This document shows positions 60,598-64,000 of a stretch of DNA of 64,000 nt, piece after piece. The notes under the pieces were generated by a model. That model was given only the letters and a program-made list of their open reading frames with translations, was not told the origin of the DNA and made no database searches. The position numbers were made by a program, and so were the translations under genes. Origin of the DNA: Algibacter amylolyticus (GTDB lineage Bacteria; Bacteroidota; Bacteroidia; Flavobacteriales; Flavobacteriaceae); assembly GCF_014202225.1 (NCBI RefSeq), contig NZ_JACHGE010000004.1:248001-312000 (forward strand), read 5' to 3'. The first letter of the stretch is position 1. Every line of letters begins with the position of its first letter.

Positions 60598-62772
60598 CTA
60601 ATCCCAATGCGGACGAATACCGGGCGCAAACGGAAACTTTAAAGATTTATAATACTCTAAAGATTTTTCTGGTTTCACTATATCCTTTGGAAATGGTTGC
60701 TTTGAAAAGGTTTGAAAATAGAGTAATGATGCATCTTTCCACCATTTAGCTTCTTTTAATTGAATGTTTAATAACATATCAACTTCTTTATATTCAGCCT
60801 CAGAAACATAAGGCTTTACAGCATTCCAAGTTGCTATCATTTGCGAAACTTGATTCACGCCTTCTTGATATTTTAATGCCAATCCATTCCATAAAGACTC
60901 TCCGTTTTTCAGCTTATAATCCCATGGCACATGATGAAACCATAACAGATAGTCTTCCGGACAGGTTTCAACAGTATTAAAAACATGAGCGACCTCGTTA
61001 GCATATTGTTCTACAGCATTACTTCCTGTTGAAGATCTATTAAATCCAATACCGTTTTCATCTGCCTTATGATAATAGGTTGGGTTCCATTCTGGGCGAC
61101 TTAAATTACTCACCCAAGGTCCTGGACCATAATGGTGGTTTGTATCGAATAGATGATGTAAGCCTAAAGGATTCATATAATTAACAACCGCTTCTCTAGA
61201 GTTTAGCATCATGTTTTTAACAGGTTCAATAAATTTTGAATTGTTACAATAGGTTGCTCTTAACCACTCGTCTGCAATGGTTTCTGAACTTAAATGCGGA
61301 TTCCAAGCTAACCTACCAAACCCATACCAATTGGCTTGTGCAAACGGATGCCCTGTCCAATTAATATCGTTTCCAATATTAGAAACACCCGCTATTCCGG
61401 TTAGTTTTGGTTTTGTTATAGAACCATCTATAACCTTCGCTACTGTGGTGCCTTTGCCTTGTGCATAGGTATCTGCTTTTAAAACTTCCTCAAAAAGTTT
61501 AGGAAGAAATACTAAATGTGTGCTAAAGCCTAAATATTCTTGTGTAATTTGAAATTCCATCATCAAATTAGTATTAGGCATAGCGCCAAACATAGGATGA
61601 AAAGGTTCTCTTGGTTGAAAATCTATGGGTCCATTTTTAGATTGTACCAAAACATTATCCATAAACTTACCATCAAAAGGTACAAACTCGCTATACGCTT
61701 GTTTTGCTCTATCGGTAACATCATGTTCCGAATACACAAAAGACCTCCAAATTACAACACCATTATGCGGCTGTAAAGCTTTGGCCAGCATATTTGCACC
61801 GTCTACATGCGTTCTGTTGTAATTTTGTGGACCAGGTTGACCTTCGGAATTTGCTTTAACTAAAAACCCACCAAAATCTGGAATGGCTTTATAGATGTTG
61901 CTTGCCATTGTGTTCCACCAATTTTGTACCTCGCTGTTAAGCGGATCTGCGGTATCTAAACCACCAATTTCTATAGGCGCAGAAAAACGTGCTGTTAGAT
62001 ATACTTTAATACCATATGGCCTAAAAACATTGGCTAATGCTGCTACTTTTTCTAAATACATGGGCGTAAGAATTAAAGCCGATGCATTTACATTATTTAA
62101 AACCGTACCATTTATACCAATTGAGGCATTGGCTCGCGCATAATCTATATATCGCTGGTCTATAAAATCTGGAAGTTTTTGCCAATTCCATAGAGAAAAG
62201 CCCGCGTAACCTCGCTCTACAGTCCTGTCTAAATTATCCCAATGGTTTAGCATTCTTAAATCTAATTTAGGCGAATCAATAATATGAATAGTGCTTAAAT
62301 CGGTTTCCATTTGAAGTAATCTTAAAAATCTAAAAACACCGTATAAAATTCCAACATCTTGGTTGGCTGAAATAACAATTATCTGTTTGCCCTTAAACTG
62401 TATAGATTTTATAATAAAGCCTTCGTCGCCTATTGACTTATAATTGGTTTCCAGTGTATTCTGAATGTCTTGATGCAAGTTATTCTTTGTCGCAATAATT
62501 AAGGTATTCGATTTACTAATGGCATCTGAAAACAGAACATCTACTCCCAACATGCCTTTTAATCCCCTTTTTAATTCTTCTCTTGAAACGTTTAAAACAT
62601 CGGATTCATTCTGAAAGTAAACCGAAGTAGATACCTTTTGGTATTCTTTTATAATAGAGCTGTTCGGTTTCTGAGAATAATTAAGCCAAAGATTATATCC
62701 ATTAGGCACTTGAGCTGAAATAGTACCAACCGATAATAAAAAAATAAATATTCCTAATTTTATATGTTTCAT
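60598..62772 (-). CDS. aguA: GH67 alpha-glucuronidase
   Basis: 724 residues with a signal peptide (MKHIKLGIFIFLLSVGTISA). The fold is an N-terminal domain (about 40-140), a TIM barrel (about 150-480) with FGGFLVKANSEGQPGPQNYN (conserved Glu) and EFQITQEYLGFSTHLVFLP, and a helical C-terminal domain with HHYGPGPWVSNLSRPEWNP and WFHHVPWDY. GH67 enzymes remove 4-O-methylglucuronic acid from the non-reducing end of xylo-oligosaccharides cut by GH10 enzymes; the GH10 gene is nearby. Export suggests a periplasmic role. Confidence 0.95.
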   Translation of the reverse strand: MKHIKLGIFIFLLSVGTISAQVPNGYNLWLNYSQKPNSSIIKEYQKVSTSVYFQNESDVLNVSREELKRGLKGMLGVDVLFSDAISKSNTLIIATKNNLHQDIQNTLETNYKSIGDEGFIIKSIQFKGKQIIVISANQDVGILYGVFRFLRLLQMETDLSTIHIIDSPKLDLRMLNHWDNLDRTVERGYAGFSLWNWQKLPDFIDQRYIDYARANASIGINGTVLNNVNASALILTPMYLEKVAALANVFRPYGIKVYLTARFSAPIEIGGLDTADPLNSEVQNWWNTMASNIYKAIPDFGGFLVKANSEGQPGPQNYNRTHVDGANMLAKALQPHNGVVIWRSFVYSEHDVTDRAKQAYSEFVPFDGKFMDNVLVQSKNGPIDFQPREPFHPMFGAMPNTNLMMEFQITQEYLGFSTHLVFLPKLFEEVLKADTYAQGKGTTVAKVIDGSITKPKLTGIAGVSNIGNDINWTGHPFAQANWYGFGRLAWNPHLSSETIADEWLRATYCNNSKFIEPVKNMMLNSREAVVNYMNPLGLHHLFDTNHHYGPGPWVSNLSRPEWNPTYYHKADENGIGFNRSSTGSNAVEQYANEVAHVFNTVETCPEDYLLWFHHVPWDYKLKNGESLWNGLALKYQEGVNQVSQMIATWNAVKPYVSEAEYKEVDMLLNIQLKEAKWWKDASLLYFQTFSKQPFPKDIVKPEKSLEYYKSLKFPFAPGIRPHWD

Positions 62773-62792
62773 TTTAATACGTTTTAATAACG

Positions 62793-63734
62793 CTAATACC
62801 TTGTGCCTCTAACATTCATCTTTAGGGTGTAAATAGAATTCAATGCGGTTATAAAAAGTATATTTTGCTCTTTGCCTCCAAAAGTAACATTGGCCGTCCA
62901 GTTCTGGGGCACCTCTATTTTTTCAATTTGTTTGCCTTCGGGACTAAAAACTGTTACGCCATTACCGGTAAGATAAACATTGCCCAAATGATCGATAGTC
63001 ATACCATCTGAACCCAAGTTTGCAAACAATTTTTTATCTATTAAATCTCCAGAATTGGTTATGGTATAGGCATAGGTTTTATTCCCCGCTTGATCTGCAA
63101 CGTACAAAGTTTTACCATTGGGTGTACCTATAATACCGTTGGGTTGCAAGTAGCCTTCGTGCACTACAACTTTTACTTTACTGGCATTTGGTGCCAAGTA
63201 ATACACCCGTTTTTCTTCTTGAGGTGGCGATTTATGTGCCCACCAAGTTCTTTTATAATAAGGGTCGGTAAAATAAACACCTCCTTTAGCATCTACCCAA
63301 ATGTCATTGGGTCCATTAAACTTAATAGTATTGAAATCTCCGGCTAGAACCGTTACTTTTTTATTAGAATCTATACGCCATAGTTCGTTTTTCTCATCGG
63401 CTGCAGCCAGCAAATTACCATCATTATCAAAATACAAACCGTTTGCACGACCTGCAGGTTTCATATATTCTGAAACTGAGTTATCTAAGGCATTCCATTT
63501 TAATATACTATTATTTGGCTGGTCGGTAAAATATACATTTCCCGATTTATCGGCTGCAGGACCTTCTGTAAACTCGAAAGCATTGGAAACCAACATAAGT
63601 TTCGCACCTTCGGCTACTAGATTTTGCTTTTTCCCGTCGCTACTTTTACAAGAAAGATTAAGTATAGCAAGCCACAGCACACCAATAACACTAATACGAT
63701 ATTTTATTATGTGTATTTTTAGTTTAGCCATCAT
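62793..63734 (-). CDS. SMP-30/gluconolactonase-like lipoprotein
   Basis: 313 residues; the start has two adjacent ATG codons. Lipobox LNLSC gives a lipid-anchored protein. Six-bladed SMP-30/gluconolactonase beta-propeller signatures: EFTEGPAADKSGNVYFTDQPN (conserved Glu), NGPNDIWVDAKGGVYFTDPYY (Asn and Asp metal ligands) and DGMTIDHLGNVYLTGNG (Asp). It may hydrolyse sugar lactones, for example from glucuronic acid. It begins the minus-strand unit that continues with GH67, 20 bp away. The exact substrate is not shown. Confidence 0.88.
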   Translation of the reverse strand: MMAKLKIHIIKYRISVIGVLWLAILNLSCKSSDGKKQNLVAEGAKLMLVSNAFEFTEGPAADKSGNVYFTDQPNNSILKWNALDNSVSEYMKPAGRANGLYFDNDGNLLAAADEKNELWRIDSNKKVTVLAGDFNTIKFNGPNDIWVDAKGGVYFTDPYYKRTWWAHKSPPQEEKRVYYLAPNASKVKVVVHEGYLQPNGIIGTPNGKTLYVADQAGNKTYAYTITNSGDLIDKKLFANLGSDGMTIDHLGNVYLTGNGVTVFSPEGKQIEKIEVPQNWTANVTFGGKEQNILFITALNSIYTLKMNVRGTRY

Positions 63735-63828
63735 TTTTATAAACTTTTAAGGTTTTAATCATTAATAATTATTTATCACAATTGATAAAAATACCAACTA
63801 TTAACAGTAACCTTAATCTATTTTAAAA

Positions 63829-64000
63829 TTAATTATCCTGTCTATTGGCCACCCAATATATGCCACCAAAAATGTGGTTTAAAAAATTTTTATCCTTAAA
63901 CGATTCTGGTTTATGCCCCAAAGCTGTATAAAACGATTTTCCGCCTTCATAATATTGATACCAGGAAATAGGATGTTTATCTCCCATGCCTTTTAGAGGG
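63829..64000 (-). CDS. C-terminal end of a ThuA domain protein (cut by window end)
   Basis: 57 codons running off the edge and ending at 63829. The segment HPISWYQYYEGGKSFYTALG and the ending LNHIFGGIYWVANRQDN are the hallmark of ThuA (trehalose utilisation, type 1 glutamine amidotransferase-like) domains. The family function is unclear, though members often occur with sugar-degradation genes. It precedes the SMP-30 gene in the same direction, with a 94-bp gap. Confidence 0.85.
   Translation of the reverse strand, partial: PLKGMGDKHPISWYQYYEGGKSFYTALGHKPESFKDKNFLNHIFGGIYWVANRQDN

Noticed and set aside
1-64000. CRISPR arrays, tRNA or rRNA genes, insertion sequences, prophage or defence islands
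   Set aside because: No regularly spaced repeats, RNA gene patterns, transposase, integrase or restriction/toxin genes were recognised.

Overview
The window reads as chromosomal DNA of a marine, alginate- and xylan-degrading member of the Flavobacteriaceae (Bacteroidota). The pointers are the AT-rich sequence, SusC/SusD outer-membrane uptake proteins, type IX secretion sorting domains (Por type and gliding-motility type), lipoprotein signals with little Shine-Dalgarno signal, promoters of the TTTG-N19-TAnnTTTG form, class II ilvC and DUF5686. No rRNA, tRNA, insertion sequence, prophage or CRISPR array was seen.

Region 1 (1-9500, minus strand): end of a lipoprotein gene, gapN, and a branched-chain amino acid operon ilvD-ilvB-ilvN-ilvC, with ilvA behind a hairpin. 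Ahead of ilvD lies a previously uncalled attenuator: a 21-codon Ile/Val/Leu-rich leader peptide followed by an intrinsic terminator. Divergent from it, metK carries a SAM-II-type riboswitch.

Region 2 (11-30 kb): housekeeping and envelope genes. These are DUF4174, an exported orphan Hcp-like protein, DUF5686, pdhB, etfBA, a bifunctional nuclease, a nucleoside transporter, thyA, a CBM48 protein, a DHFR fused to a 2TM membrane anchor, an FAD oxidoreductase, fabD-lspA, galE with a DegT aminotransferase, waaA and an Ala-rich repeat lipoprotein. Several intergenic gaps hold small palindromic repeats.

Region 3 (30.7-51.1 kb, minus strand): an alginate utilisation locus. Secreted or surface lyases PL6, PL7 and PL17 cut alginate; SusC/D and two PKD/CBM-like lipoproteins bind and import oligomers; a KdgF-like cupin opens unsaturated monomers to DEH; an SDR probably reduces DEH to KDG; an MFS carrier imports sugar acids; a GntR/FadR regulator controls the locus. 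Three promoters here share the same palindromic operator overlapping the -7 box, which predicts a local regulon. KDG kinase and KDPG aldolase are not in the window.

Region 4 (51.5-64 kb): a large type IX-secreted protein lacking a normal start codon, then a glucuronoxylan cluster. GH10 xylanase, a GPH symporter and GH43 are on plus; a DUF1593 protein, a sialate O-acetylesterase-like enzyme, GH67 alpha-glucuronidase, an SMP-30 lactonase and a ThuA-domain protein (cut by the window end) are on minus.
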